From: Ridgeia piscesae
Lineage: Eukaryota > Annelida > Polychaeta > Sabellida > Siboglinidae
Direction of reading: 5' to 3'
Assembly: GCA_025642075.2 (NCBI GenBank)
Contig: JAODUO010000116.1
Span: 342,001-406,000 of the forward strand
DNA length: 64,000 nucleotides
Under the pieces are notes generated by a model. The model worked only from the letters and a program-made list of their open reading frames with translations. It was not told the origin of the DNA and ran no database searches. Both the position numbers and the translations under genes were made by a program. Shown here one piece after another: positions 36,801-47,905 of the stretch (positions within the stretch are counted from its first letter, which is position 1; the number at the start of each line of letters is the position of its first letter).

Positions 36801-37392
36801 TGGACCCTCGATAAGCCAAAGGGCTTCCTTGTCCACCTGCCATCTAGAGTTGATTCTCTAGGTGGCATTCTTATTTATTTAGCATCATGTTAAATAACAT
36901 TTGTCATGAAATTATCAAATTTGTTTTTACAGGGAGAATCCTGCTCAATTTGCAACTTGCATGTGTCTCATTTGTTTGTGTTGTTTTGGGGCATCAAACT
37001 GTTTGTGTGTCTTGTCTGTTTGTGTTATTTCTAGGCATCAAGCTGTTCATGTTATCCATAGGCAACAAGCCATTCATGTGTGTGTGTCATCTGTTTGTGT
37101 TATTTGTAGGCATCAAGCCATTCGTGTGTGTCATCTGCTTGTGTCATCTGTAGGCATCAAGCTGTTCGTGTTTGTGTCATCTGTAGGCATCAAGCCTTTC
37201 ATCTGTGCGTCATCTGTTTGTGTCATCTGTAGACATCAAGCAGTTCGTGTGTATGTCATCTGTTTGTGTCTTCTGTAGGCATCAAGCTGTTCGTGTGTGT
37301 GTGTGTGTGTGTGTGTCATCTGTTTGTGTCATCTGTAGGCATCAAGCAGTTCGTGTGTGTGTCATCTGTTTGTGTCGTGTGTAGGCATCAAG

Positions 37393-37455
<63 letters not shown>

Positions 37456-40400
37456 GTGTGTGTGTGTGTGTGTGTTGTGTGTGTGTTGTGTGTGTGTGTG
37501 TGTGTGTGTGTATTGTTTGTGTGTTTGGTTTTAGGGGATCAGCTGTTTGCATTGTGTGTGTATTTGTTTGTGTGTGTTTGGGGCATCAAGCTGTTATGTG
37601 TGTGTGTTGTTTGTGTATTTTAGGATAGCTGTTGTGTTTGTGGTTCATGTGTGTGCATCGTGTTTGTGTGTGTGTCTGTGTGTGTGTTGTGTGCATCAGC
37701 TGTGTCATGTGTGTGTCATCTGTTTGTGTCATCTGTAGGCATCAAGTCTTCGTGTGTGTCATCTGTTTGTGTCATCTGTAGGCATCAAGCATTGTGTGTG
37801 TCATCTGTTTGTGTCATCTGTAGGCATCAAGCGTTCATGTGTGTGTCATCTGTTTGTGTCATCTGTAGGCATCAAGCCATTCTGTGTGTCATCTGTTTGT
37901 GTCATCTGTAGGCATCAAGCCGTTCATGTGTGTGTCATCTGTTTGTGTCATGTTAGGCATCAACTGTTCATGTGTGTACTGTTGTGTCATCTGTAGGCAT
38001 CAAGCCATTCGTGTATGTCATCTGTTTGTGTCATCTGTAGGCATCAAGCTGTTCATGTGTGTGTCATCTGTTTGTGTCATCTGTAGGCATCAAGCTGTTC
38101 ATGTGTGTGTCATCTGTTTGTGTCATCTTAGGCATCAAGCTGTTTTGTGTCTGTGTGTCATCTGTAGGCATCAAGCCGTTACTGTGTGTGTCATCTTAGG
38201 CATCAAGCCGTTCATGTGTGTGTCATCTGTTTAGTGTCATCTGTAGGCACCAAGTCGTTCGTGTGTGTCATCTGTTTGTGTCATCTGTAGGCATCAAGCA
38301 ATTCGTGTGTGTCATCTGTTTGTCATCTGTAGGCATCAAGCCGTTCGTGTGTGTCATCTGTCGGGTCAGTCAGTAGCATTCAAGGTCTGTCAGTCTCACT
38401 GCTCGGATCGTCACGAGACAACACAGTTCAACTCAAGTGCTCATCCCAATTCAGGCGACAGGTCACTTCAAGGTCTGTCGTGTCACTTCAGGGTCAGTCA
38501 CGTTCACTTCAGGGTCAGTCCGTGTCACTTCAGGGTCTGTCAGTGTCACTTCAGGGTCAGTCCGTCTCACTTCAGGGTCTGTCAGTGTCACTTCAGGGTC
38601 TGTCAGTGTCACTTCAGGGTCAGTCAGTGTCACTTCAGGGTCAGTCAGTGTCACTTCAGGGTCAGTCAGTGTCACTTCAGGGTCTGTCAGTGTCACTTCA
38701 GGGTCAGTCAGTGTCACTTCAGGGTCAGTCAGTGTCACTTCAGGGTCAGTCAGTGTCACTTCAGGGTCTGTCAGTGTCACTTCAGGGTCTGTCAGTGTCA
38801 CTTCAGGGTCTGTCAGTGTCACTTCAGGGTCAGTCAGTGTCACTTCAGGGTCAGTCAGTGTCACTTCAGGGTCAGTCAGTGTCACTTCAGGGTCTGTCAG
38901 TGTCACTTCAGGGTCAGTCAGTGTCACTTCAGGGTCTGTCAGTGTCACTTCAGGATCTGTCAGTGTCACTTCAAGGTCAGTCCATCTCACTTCAGGGTCT
39001 GTCAGTGTCACTTCAGGGTCTGTCAGTGTCACTTCAGGGTCAGTCAGTGTCACTTCAGGGTCTGTCAGTGTCACTTCAGGGTCAGTCAGTGTCACTTCAG
39101 GGTCAGTCAGTGTCACTTCAGGGTCTGTCAGTGTCACTTCAGGGTCTGTCAGTGTCACTTCAGGGTCAGTCAGTGTCATTTCAGGGTCAGTCAGTGTCAC
39201 TTCAGGTCTGTCAGTGTCACTTCAGGTCTGTCCAGTGTCACTTCAGGGTCTGTCAGTGTCACTTCAGGGTCTAGTCAGTGTCACTTCAGGGTCAGTCAGT
39301 GTCACTTCAGGGTCTGTCAGTGTCACTTCAGGGTCTGTCAGTGTCACTTCAGGGTCTGTCAGTGTCACTTCAGGGTCAGTCAGTGTCACTTCAGGGTCAG
39401 TCAGTGTCACTTCAGGGTCAGTCAGTGTCACTTCAGGGTCTGTCAGTGTCACTTCAGGGTCAGTCAGTGTCATTTCAGGGTCTGTCAGTGTCACTTCAGG
39501 ATCTGTCAGTGTCACTTCAAGGTCAGTCCATCTCACTTCAGGGTCTGTCAGTGTCACTTCAGGGTCTGTCAGTGTCACTTCAGGGTCTGTCAGTGTCACT
39601 TCAGGGTCAGTCAGTGTCACTTCAGGGTCAGTCAGTGTCACTTCAGGGTCAGTCAGTGTCACTTCAGGGTCTGTCAGTGTCACTTCAGGGTCAGTCAGTG
39701 TCATTTCAGGCTCTGTCAGTGTCACTTCAGGATCTGTCAGTGTCACTTCAAGGTCAGTCCATCTCACTTCAGGGTCTGTCAGTGTCACTTCAGGGTCTGT
39801 CAGTGTCACTTCAAGGTCAGTCCATCTCACTTCAGGCTCTGTCAGTGTCACTTCAGGGTCTGTCAGTGTCACTTCAAGGTCAGTCCATCTCACTTCAGGG
39901 TCTGTCAGTGTCACTTCAGGGTCTGTCAGTGTCACTTCAGGGTCTGTCAGTGTCACTTCAGGGTCAGTCAGTGTCATTTCAAGGTCAGTCAGTGTCACTT
40001 CTGGGTCTGTCAGTGTCACTTCAGGGTCTGTCAGTGTTACTTCAGGGTCTGCCAGTGTCACTTCAGGGTCTGTCAGTGTCACTTCAGGGTCTGTCAGTGT
40101 CACTTCAGGGTCTGTCAGTGTTACTTCAGGGTCTGTCAGTGTTACTTCAGGGTCAGTCAGTGTTACTTCATGATCTGTCAGTGTTACTTCAGTGTCTGTC
40201 AGTGTTACTTCAAGGTCTGTCAGTGTTACTTCAGTGTCTGTCAGTGTTACTTCAAGGTCTGTCAGGTCAGTCATTCAAGTCTACTTCAAGGGCAGTGAGT
40301 CATCCAAGTCTACTTGTCATTCACTCTCACTTCAAGGCCAGTTTATTTCAGTGTCAGTCGGGAACTGAGGTTCTTTTGTATGAAGGATTTTTATATTAGC

Positions 40401-41380
40401 TGCATCAGTTTGATATTTTCCCAAACACCCAAGTGTCTTAACTTTTACAATGTAAGGACTGGAGGTGGTGTCATCTTCTATGTAACTTGTATCACTGGTT
40501 TCTTAACTGCTGTGGATTAGAGTTTTTCATACCGCTTTGTATTGGAATGTTTTGATAGAATCAGTTGACAAAGCGTGTAGATACGATTTGCATTTTTAAT
40601 AAAAAAATTGATTTGTATATTTAGCGCCATCTTGTGCAGACTTATATTTACAATATGCAGGGTTAAGAAACAAACTACAAAAAGTATGTGTATATATCTC
40701 GTAGATGACATGGTGTGCAATCGGTTAAATGACCTGTTGGTGTGTGCGTGTTCTTTGTTCTTAGCCGTTTCCTAAAATGGTGTGTCTAAAGTGTGAAATA
40801 ACCTGTTGTGTCGTGGCTTTAGGAGCACTTGAGACGTCACACCGGCGAGACCCCATTCTCCTGCACTGACTGTCCCCTGCGCTTCAAGACACGCAACACC
40901 TACAAACGCCACCTGAAGACACGACACGGCAAACTACTGACAGCGCACGGCATCTGTACACTGCCCTACGAAGAGTACATGAAGATTCGTACACGACCCT
41001 ACGCACAGACTCGTGCCCCTGAAGATGATGATGAAGATGAAGATGCCACTGGTGAAGACATCAGTAATGACGATTTGACCCCGTTCTCCTGCACTGACTG
41101 TCCCCTGCACTTCAAGACACGCAACACCTACAAACGCCACCTGAAAACACAACACAGCAAACTACTGACAGCGCACGGCATCTGTACACTGCCCTGCGAT
41201 GACTACATGAAGATCGACGATGACAATGAAGACGCCACTGGTGAAGACATCAGTAATGACGATTTGTCACCGTCGGCAACTTCGTCACCATCCGCGGAGT
41301 CTTCTGTCACTAGTATCGCGACACCAGCGTCAAATAAACTGCTCCAGTTATGTTCCCAAGCTGTCAGTGACAACAGCTGA
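27832..41380 (+). CDS. C2H2 zinc-finger protein (gene span)
   Basis: Eight exons from 27832 to 35974 join in phase into 576 codons, and a terminal exon (40823-41380) adds 185 residues. The product starts with a basic segment and two SUMO-type motifs (VKQEP, VKTEP). An atypical finger with C-X5-C and H-X3-H spacing follows at about residues 150-175. Then come a long low-complexity middle and a C2H2 finger near residue 560. A further finger is only partly resolved, and two tandemly duplicated fingers occupy the last exon. This is the make-up of a nuclear DNA-binding protein; I do not recognise the orthologue. The exon for the middle of the third finger was not found and probably lies in, or was disrupted by, the repeat arrays at 36.96-40.28 kb. 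Those arrays and the 42-bp array in intron 2 are unusual neighbours for splice sites. Confidence 0.85.
27896..29347 (+). other. zinc-finger gene intron 1
   Basis: AT-rich intron bounded by GTTAGT and AATTCAG. No other feature seen. Confidence 0.6.
29348..29583 (+). CDS. zinc-finger gene exon 2
   Basis: This 236-bp exon after an AATTCAG acceptor contains VRVKQEPVDT and VVVKTEPQDG, two psi-K-x-E motifs typical of SUMO-modified nuclear proteins, then a DVLAQVASDRLEREPRRRKE helix-like segment. It ends in phase 0 before a GTGTGT donor. A 42-bp minisatellite begins only about 20 bases past the donor. Confidence 0.85.
29600..30402. repeat. 42-bp minisatellite beside exon 2 donor
   Basis: About 19 units of GACTGTCACAGTTGTCATGT plus TCTTGTCTGTAACGTCCAGG and AT. 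42 is a multiple of three, so frames stay open on both strands. It starts within about 20 bases of the zinc-finger gene exon 2 donor. Confidence 0.94.
31148..31400 (+). CDS. zinc-finger gene exon 3 (atypical finger)
   Basis: This 253-bp exon between TTTGCAG and GTAAGT encodes a conserved-looking helical segment (LTLDQIHALNDKLLVNLFAN). An atypical zinc finger CWLVPNCQQTF…AHLRQH follows, with five residues between the cysteines and three between the histidines. One base is left over. Confidence 0.88.
32134..32199 (+). CDS. zinc-finger gene exon 4
   Basis: This 66-bp exon between TTGTAG and GTAAGT reads EDDPGKQPFSAEPLPSLKKR. It joins exons 3 and 5 in phase (one base in, one base out). No domain is recognised. 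Confidence 0.78.
32684..33287 (+). CDS. zinc-finger gene exon 5
   Basis: This 604-bp exon after an ATGCAG acceptor begins ADITRSRRGRRADLTKVINS and is open throughout. It is basic at first, acidic later, and ends in LKYSKHR. It is clearly richer in G+C than the surrounding intron. No domain is recognised. Two bases remain for exon 6. Confidence 0.85.
33970..34202 (+). CDS. zinc-finger gene exon 6
   Basis: This 233-bp exon after CCCCGCAG reads ASGEREGGKAVMLKLGIATM and LARVPPTPILDDLGLPLSP, then an acidic Gly/Val stretch, and ends at a GTGAGT donor with one base over. Phase is consistent with both neighbours. Confidence 0.84.
34938..35077 (+). CDS. zinc-finger gene exon 7
   Basis: This 140-bp exon between CCGTCAG and GTACGT reads RYPPMPKCELARRGRLHIPE followed by an acidic EEEDESYVGSDEEGG stretch and RKRW. 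It ends in phase 0. Confidence 0.83.
35842..35974 (+). CDS. zinc-finger gene exon 8 (C2H2 finger)
   Basis: This 133-bp exon between TTGCAG and GTACGC encodes KMALKCIRELRSKKKDG and a C2H2 finger CKICKSKMF…LMYHYRSH, with 13 residues between the second Cys and first His and X3 between the His. One base remains, as needed for a following GxKPF finger linker. Confidence 0.88.
36150..36860 (+). pseudogene. decayed non-LTR retrotransposon (CR1/L2-type) 3' fragment
   Basis: With frame breaks, the plus strand encodes the C-terminal end of a LINE reverse transcriptase: KEKDFGLTISADTKVSEQC, YKTIVRLHLEYCIQAWRSY, LERVERRTIKMIPKLRNISY, then a RLRGDQIEVFKILN block. The typical tail (GGACCCTCGATAAGCC) follows near 36810. 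Stops and shifts make it non-functional. It lies in the zinc-finger gene just before the repeat arrays. Confidence 0.8.
36961..38364 (+). repeat. about 43-bp repeat carrying a splice acceptor and finger start
   Basis: About 25 copies of a unit with TTTGTGTCATCTGTAG, GGCATCAAGCCGTTCGTG and TGTGTCATCTG. The unit equals a 3' splice site followed by codons for IKPFVCVIC. A GT microsatellite (37392-37510) interrupts it. The last copy is the only one followed by CGG and a GTCAGT. Confidence 0.85.
38333..38364 (+). CDS. possible zinc-finger gene exon 9, last copy of a repeat
   Basis: After TCATCTGTAG these 32 bases complete the Gly left by exon 8 and read IKPFVCVICR, a canonical linker plus the first two cysteines of a finger. 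A weak GTCAGT donor follows and leaves phase 0, as the last exon needs. However, the junction gives CVICR directly before EHLRRH, about eight to ten residues short of a normal finger. The same acceptor and coding start recur in about 25 upstream tandem copies. Treat this as unresolved. Confidence 0.35.
38465..40275. repeat. 21-bp minisatellite, about 1.8 kb
   Basis: About 85 copies of AGTGTCACTTCAGGGTCAGT plus C, with a TCAGTC/TCTGTC alternation and higher-order blocks (a segment containing TCAAGGTCAGTCCATCTCAC recurs). 21 is a multiple of three, so five or six frames remain open for 250-680 codons. I regard these as non-coding, but see findings. Confidence 0.95.
40823..41380 (+). CDS. zinc-finger gene terminal exon (duplicated finger)
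   Basis: The acceptor GGCTTTAG precedes EHLRRHTGETPFSCTDCPLR, the end of one finger, a standard TGE linker and a new finger. Two fingers CTDCPL(R/H)FKTRNTYKRH with X4 between the histidines are followed each time by KLLTAHGICTLP and an acidic EDATGEDISNDDL. The two copies are 228 bp (76 codons) apart. The protein ends SQAVSDNS at a TGA at 41378-41380. No AATAAA lies close downstream; the nearest seen is near 43824. Confidence 0.9.
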   Translation, partial: EHLRRHTGETPFSCTDCPLRFKTRNTYKRHLKTRHGKLLTAHGICTLPYEEYMKIRTRPYAQTRAPEDDDEDEDATGEDISNDDLTPFSCTDCPLHFKTRNTYKRHLKTQHSKLLTAHGICTLPCDDYMKIDDDNEDATGEDISNDDLSPSATSSPSAESSVTSIATPASNKLLQLCSQAVSDNS

Positions 41381-44300
41381 TGGATGAATGCACAGGAAAT
41401 ATGATTGTTTGTATGCTGGTTGAGTGGTCAGGTTTCATTGGTTGGAAATCTGATGTTTGATAGAATCTGATTGGCAGATGAGGCGAGTAACTCCAATAAT
41501 GATCATATAATAGGTTTATTGGGTGGCCATTGGTCGGGTGTTTACGTGATAGCTTTATTGGAAATTGAGGAGTAGCGCTTGATGAAATTGATTGATCAGC
41601 GGTTATTTATATAAAAAAACTTGGAGGAAAACGTATCGCAATCTTGTCCGTGGAATGAAATAAGGGGAAGCAAAGTGTTTACGGTGATGTTAGGCATAGG
41701 GAGAAGAGCTTGAGAAGTAAATGGGAATTTGGGGCAGTATTTTAACACACCATTCCTACTGAATCATGTCACATTTACTCAGGCTGTCAGTGTAATTTAA
41801 CAAGGTTCCGTATGTATAATTTTGTATTATGTACATATCCTTTCTATTCTGGTTTCTACACAGAGTTATGAATGTACACTTTTTCCGCACTATACTTGCA
41901 TCAAATATGGGGGAACTGTAAGCTATTTTATAAGTCACGATCATGAATCTGTCTCGCAGAACTAACCACATTGCTAATCATCATTCGCGATTACTTTCAA
42001 CACAAAATTGGGGCATTCCCTGGACAAAATGTTCATGAGGGCAGCTGATCGATTTGACATTTAAATTACATGATATATAATAGTTGTTATACGTTGGCTT
42101 ATACAGGTAGCATCACAGCACAGGTGGCAGGTGATAATTAGTTGACATGCTCTAAAGGGCATGAAAGAAGTCGCGTACAAGTAAAAGTTAGGCAGCAACC
42201 ATATTTTTCCAACATGTTAAGTTTGTCAAGATGTGCCTCCAATGAGAACATATTATTATCAGGACTGGATAATGACAATTGTCTTGTATGAATGAATTTT
42301 ACATTTTGTGTATGTATGATTATAATTCTTGGCAATATATGTAATAGTTTGCTGCCCTCAACCGTAACTGTGGGGCAAACTACTGACAGAGCAATAGGGA
42401 GTTTTAAGTCATACATTTTTATATTTTCACTTAAATTCCAACGATCATGAGCTTCAAAATTATACGGTTACTGGTCTCATTTGTTGAAATATCCTCACTA
42501 ATTTATTTATTGCTAAAATTGAAGCAAGTTAAAACACGTTTTGAAGAAATTAGGTCCTTTTGACTGGTCTATTGTTTTTTATGTGTGGGTTCATAAATGC
42601 ATATTTGATTAGTTATGGATTATTTTTCAAGGAATATAAGCTGGACTTTGAAAGATGATAATTATAAGATGCATTTTTGCCAAAATCACATGACCTTCAT
42701 TGGTATTTTGGACTTGTGCGGTGTAGGCCTGTGTGACTTAATACTTGCTGTTGGGGATTACATCTCAATGAGTTTATAATTAATATAATGCATATTGGAT
42801 AAGACATAAAAATAATCATGGTTATGAGTAGCATTTTAAAGGATTACCAAGCAAATCATGACTGTTCTAATTGGTTATTAAGTATATATTATAAGTAATT
42901 CTCTGCGTTACTTTAAGTAGTGATTGTTCCATATGTGCCAACACAGATATATGGTACTATTACTACTACTACTACTACTACAATATTTGTGGTGGTGTAC
43001 ATGTCTACGAGTTGTCTTAATACTTGTCTGTCCAGGGATTCAGTATTTGAAGGCAAGGAGGCCATTAGGTCGGTTGCTATGTGTATTTTGTCCATGTGCC
43101 AATAGATTGTGTTGTTCACTGAAGTGTAGTAGCACTAGAAGATCGTTACAATATCCATGATAGATCGTCAGTTGCAAGTGGTATTATTTTGCTAATGGAT
43201 ATGGCCTGAAATGTTGATGCATATAGGTCACATAACATGGTTTATAACCTGAACAGCATGTCTCTACCTAGATTCAGTTTTGACACAAATTTTACAGTCT
43301 GAAAGGCTGCATATGTGCACTGTACTTCATGCACCGTTCCAAACATGAAATGAGAATGGCTTCAATCCTGCCCTTTGTCTTTTCTATGAATTTTGCCATC
43401 CACTGCATAGCGTATTCTATTTCTATTGTCTGTAGTTGAATAACTGTGATATGTTTTACTGTATATATTGCAATTTCTGTATGAGAGCCTTTATATTATA
43501 TGTATATAGTATATGTGCAGTCAGTGAAACTATTGATCTTTGCTACATATTGTCAGTAATAATATATGTATTATTAAGACTAGCACACAACATATTATAC
43601 AGTAGTGAGCTGTTGTTTATATATAGTAAGATACAAGAATCATGTTTTATGGAAAAATGTATATGCTGAGAGGAGATTTGACAGTATGTGTTATATCAAA
43701 CTGGTGCTACAGGTAGTATCAATTGGTCCACTTAATAATCTTTAGGATATATTCCTTCAGTAGCAATGAAATAATGATAGCTGTTCTTGTGGATTTGGTA
43801 ACAAATTGGGTATATCGATGATTAATAAATGTCATGTGAAAACAATGTTTTCATGCATATCTGTATTTGGCACAAGCCAACCAGTTACATATCAAATGTG
43901 ACTTTAATCCAAGCAGTTCCTTATATTTACAAACACAAAGAATACTTTGTTTTACTTTTGTTTCATTAACTTATATAAAACTTTTAAACCGTTTCAAAAT
44001 GCTAGCTATCTACAAAGTGTACAACAGAAAACAAAATATGAAGTATTATCTAGAAGAAATTACCCACGTGAATGTTCAAATTAAAGTCTACACCTGGGGT
44101 CAAAGAAGCAACACCATAAACAAATCCAACACCAGTATATGTTTCTTTTGGAATCGTCAACCCCCGGAACCGAGTACTGATTGATTATCTGTTGTCAAAT
44201 GTCTCTAGCCTTCATATATTTTGCAGTATTTACTGGATTTAGTCAAACATCCAAATCAAATGATGGAAATTAAAATGACACCAGTCACATGAAGTTTGAA

Positions 44301-47300
44301 CCAACAAAAAAACAAACAAAAAAATTGAACTAAGTTACATTTTAGATGAAATCTCAACCGTTTATATATTAACAGTGGTAGCGTTTTATTTCATGCAGAA
44401 TATATACGTACAAGACAAATCTATCATGACCCCAGGTGTTTACTTTAATGGAGCATCACCAAATTACCCGTTTTTCAGATTCAAATTAATTTAATTCATG
44501 CGCCACCATCACCATACACAAAATATAAACATCTTTGGCAAGTCTGCGCGTCAGATACAAAGAGATCACATACAATCACTGGATAACAATATGGTAACCT
44601 TATTAATAAATAATCAGCATTTCACACATACATTCATATCATCAAACATTACATCAATAATGCACAGGAATCCAGCACTGTTGCCTCACTTTGTCACAAG
44701 TCAACTTGCCTGCACTTGTAGCGTCAACCCGACACACGTAGTTATATAATTCAATATAATTTAATGGACTCGATGACTATTTAATAAAAAAGTGTACATG
44801 TTTGAAGGAATATTTAACTAAGAACATTCATTACTAACCACCTAATGATATGTGAACAAGTGTGCCAACAATGAGGCAAATATGCCCACCTAGCAGAGAA
44901 GATGATTTGTTACTTATTTATTTAATTTTCCTACTTGTGACACTGGTTTGTCTTAGAAATCACTTACGCTAATTATACACACAGCACTGTGCTTACAGAA
45001 GAATGTAAGATTACTATGGCAACAACAGTTATAAGGCACAAAGTCACGCATGTCATAGACATGACATACCAGAGCAGTTACAACACTGCTTGAAACCCAG
45101 AAGGCACAACTGCATTAGATAAGTCAGAATATAATGCAATGAAGAATTGAACTAAGGAATGGCACAGAAGCACCATTGAAGTCGGGATCATATAAGGAAA
45201 AGAATGTGATATCTGTAATCACTAGAAACTACGAGTGTCAAGACCTGAACCATGACGCTGTGACATCTTTGGAATGAAGAACAGCATCAGACAAAAGTAC
45301 ACATCACAGTCAAGGATTTGTGCATGTAGCTCACTGGAAATCACGTGAAATATGCATAGCACCTCGCACAGAGAGCACCATATATCACCTGACGTGAATA
45401 TTCAACATTCTCCTGACTATTAGAAGTTGAACACAAAGTCACAATGTACCATAAGTTATTCACATTCAATCGCACACGGATGCACATAAAGACTCGTACA
45501 CATACAATATCACATAGTAAAGACTGCGAGGTCATGACATGACAAACTCTGATCAATCTCCATGTCATATCGTCCTGTATGTACAACCATTCCATCATTA
45601 GCTAATCTCTCTGAGATTCTTTGCAAGATTCTCTATTCACTCCATGCTAGTTTGCCAATTTCTACGGCTTCACAGAAGCTGCATCACCGTACCCCAATTA
45701 AACAATGTTTCACCCGAATGTGGCTTGAAAACAACATATCCATTACCTCCTCACTAGTAACATTTCCACTATTCAACATTCAATATATGGCTCGTGTTGA
45801 CGGTGACTACATATTTATGATGACCTAATCACAACTGCTAGTGTTATATTGTGTCATTAAACTACATTTAAAACATTTCATTACTGGAAGGTTATCATAA
45901 TAATACTCGGAGAAAGAGAAACACTGCAAATTCCTGATACAAAACCTTATCCTGCGTGAGCCATTGATGTGTATACATTGTGTTACACATATTAATTCAG
46001 TAGATGCTGTTGAAACATGTCCCTGAAGATTCTGCCTTGACGACCTTTTCCTGATAAACATGTAATATAACAGTTTTCACACATACACACACACACACTA
46101 ACTGAAAATAACAAATACGGAACTGGTACATCTTTAGTTCTACCGTTTCCCACATATCCACCATCAACACTATCCTGGCAAAACTATTACGATTTTTCCA
46201 AATTGCATGTGTTTGAATTTTATATTACCGGGTCTACACAAACACAGAACAACACTGTTAAGTGAATGCTTCACAGGGCATTCGTATCGCGGAATTGTCT
46301 GTATCTGCCATATCGAATAGATTAATGAAGGCAGACATTGCCTTAATAAATACTGTAAAAGTGGACGGATTATAATGACAACACAGTCTTTTACATATAC
46401 ACATATATACACCCCCTCTGGGTCCTACTTGGAAAAATAAACGTTGCCTAATTATGCTACATTGGCTGAGTCAATACACCTGTGATAGGTCTATGCCCAG
46501 AATCTGACTCAAGTAAGGAATGCTGAATCAAGTGTCAAGTATATGACTGACCAAAGTCATTGGCTGAAAACTGTCAGCAGTGTCCAATGTCATGAAGATA
46601 CTTGTGTCGGTAAACACTGTCACTGTGTCATGGATGTATGTCACTGATGTCTGTGACAATGTCAATAATTCTGCACTATCGTCAAAAGATGATTGTCTGT
46701 TGACAATGATTCGTGTGTCTGAGGTGGCGATTCGCAGAACATCTAATGTCACATTGACAATATGACACCAACACTTTGTCAGTCACCACGATGTAGTGTC
46801 ATAATGCCACTAGATGCAAGTGTTCATTACAAATGTCACTGTCCTCTATCTGACATGTCTGATCTTGGCCATATGTTCTTATGAACGCATATCCACCTTC
46901 AACTGTCAAGAACGTCTACTTCTTCCTGAAACAGAAGAATTATTTAAGGGGTTTCCAAATCGTTCGGATATACAATACATATATTATGTTGCCAATCACT
47001 GGTTTTAGTATCTGGTGTGCATAAAACAGTTCTTGTCTAAGGGAAAATAAACAAATCTGATTGTTTCCTAAACAAATTGGATCTAAATAACATTATAAAA
47101 ACTAAATGGCTGAAATAAATACAACAAAACAATGTTAGAGATTAACAAAAACTGGGACATTTATGTGCAATGCAAAGGTAGAATTGTTTGCAAAATTAGT
47201 AGCACAAATAATATACATAGTAATACAACATCAGTAAAAAAAATGCATACAACATATATTTGTAAAATTGTTTGTAAAAAGCTTGTGTTTGTCTAGTTAA

Positions 47301-47822
47301 ACAATGCCCCAAAAAGAAACACATGCAAATATGTGCAACCAGTTGACAAGTTAATCACACAAACAACTACAAACATTAAGTAAATAGTACAACAAAACCG
47401 TAATAATTATGTTGGGTGTTAAAACACTTGTCTCGGTTATTTTTAGTGGATGAGATGCACAAAAATTAGTACCATTTACACAGTAAGATTACATAAAACA
47501 CAAATCGTCAGCACACCAGTAGTTTGGTTAAATGGTAACTTGTTTATGGAAACAACAAATGCACAATAAATTTCTGTAGGTCTGGAATAAAACAGATCAA
47601 AATTAAAAATTATACTACACAAAAGGTTTGTTAAAATATACAAATGTTCAACATTGTCCAGATACCGAACTGTCACAGAGTCGAAGATTGTGGAATAATT
47701 AGTAAAATGGTAGTAAATGTAATGTAGCAACATCTAAAAAAAACAAAATAGTCAAACTGTGTGTGAAAGTAACCAATTCCCACTGTTGAAAACTACGTGA
47801 ACACAAGCAATGTAGTGATTAG
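41381..47822. other. intergenic region between convergent zinc-finger gene and PPP4R4
   Basis: AT-rich. It contains a short (TAC)n run near 42955-42983, an AATAAA at 43824-43829 and a GTCA-rich stretch at 46540-46800. Scattered short frames have no homology I recognise. Confidence 0.45.
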
Positions 47823-47905
47823 TCAACATTTAACAGGTGCTTTGACATACTTTGGACTGGAAAATTCACTGAAACTTGGACGTCGATCCTTGCGTCGACG
47901 TGTAT
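47823..47905 (-). CDS. PPP4R4: PPP4R4 terminal coding exon
   Basis: After CCTTTCAG this exon completes an Asp codon and reads TRRRKDRRPSFSEFSSPKYV then KAPVKC and TGA (47823-47825). The basic, Ser-rich end resembles the tail of the family. No poly(A) signal was located below it. Confidence 0.78.

Noticed and set aside
36961..38364. CRISPR array
   Set aside because: Units are contiguous with no unique spacers, and the sequence is eukaryotic.
46528..46765. Overlapping frames in a GTCA-rich stretch
   Set aside because: Low-complexity composition, open on both strands, no splice context.
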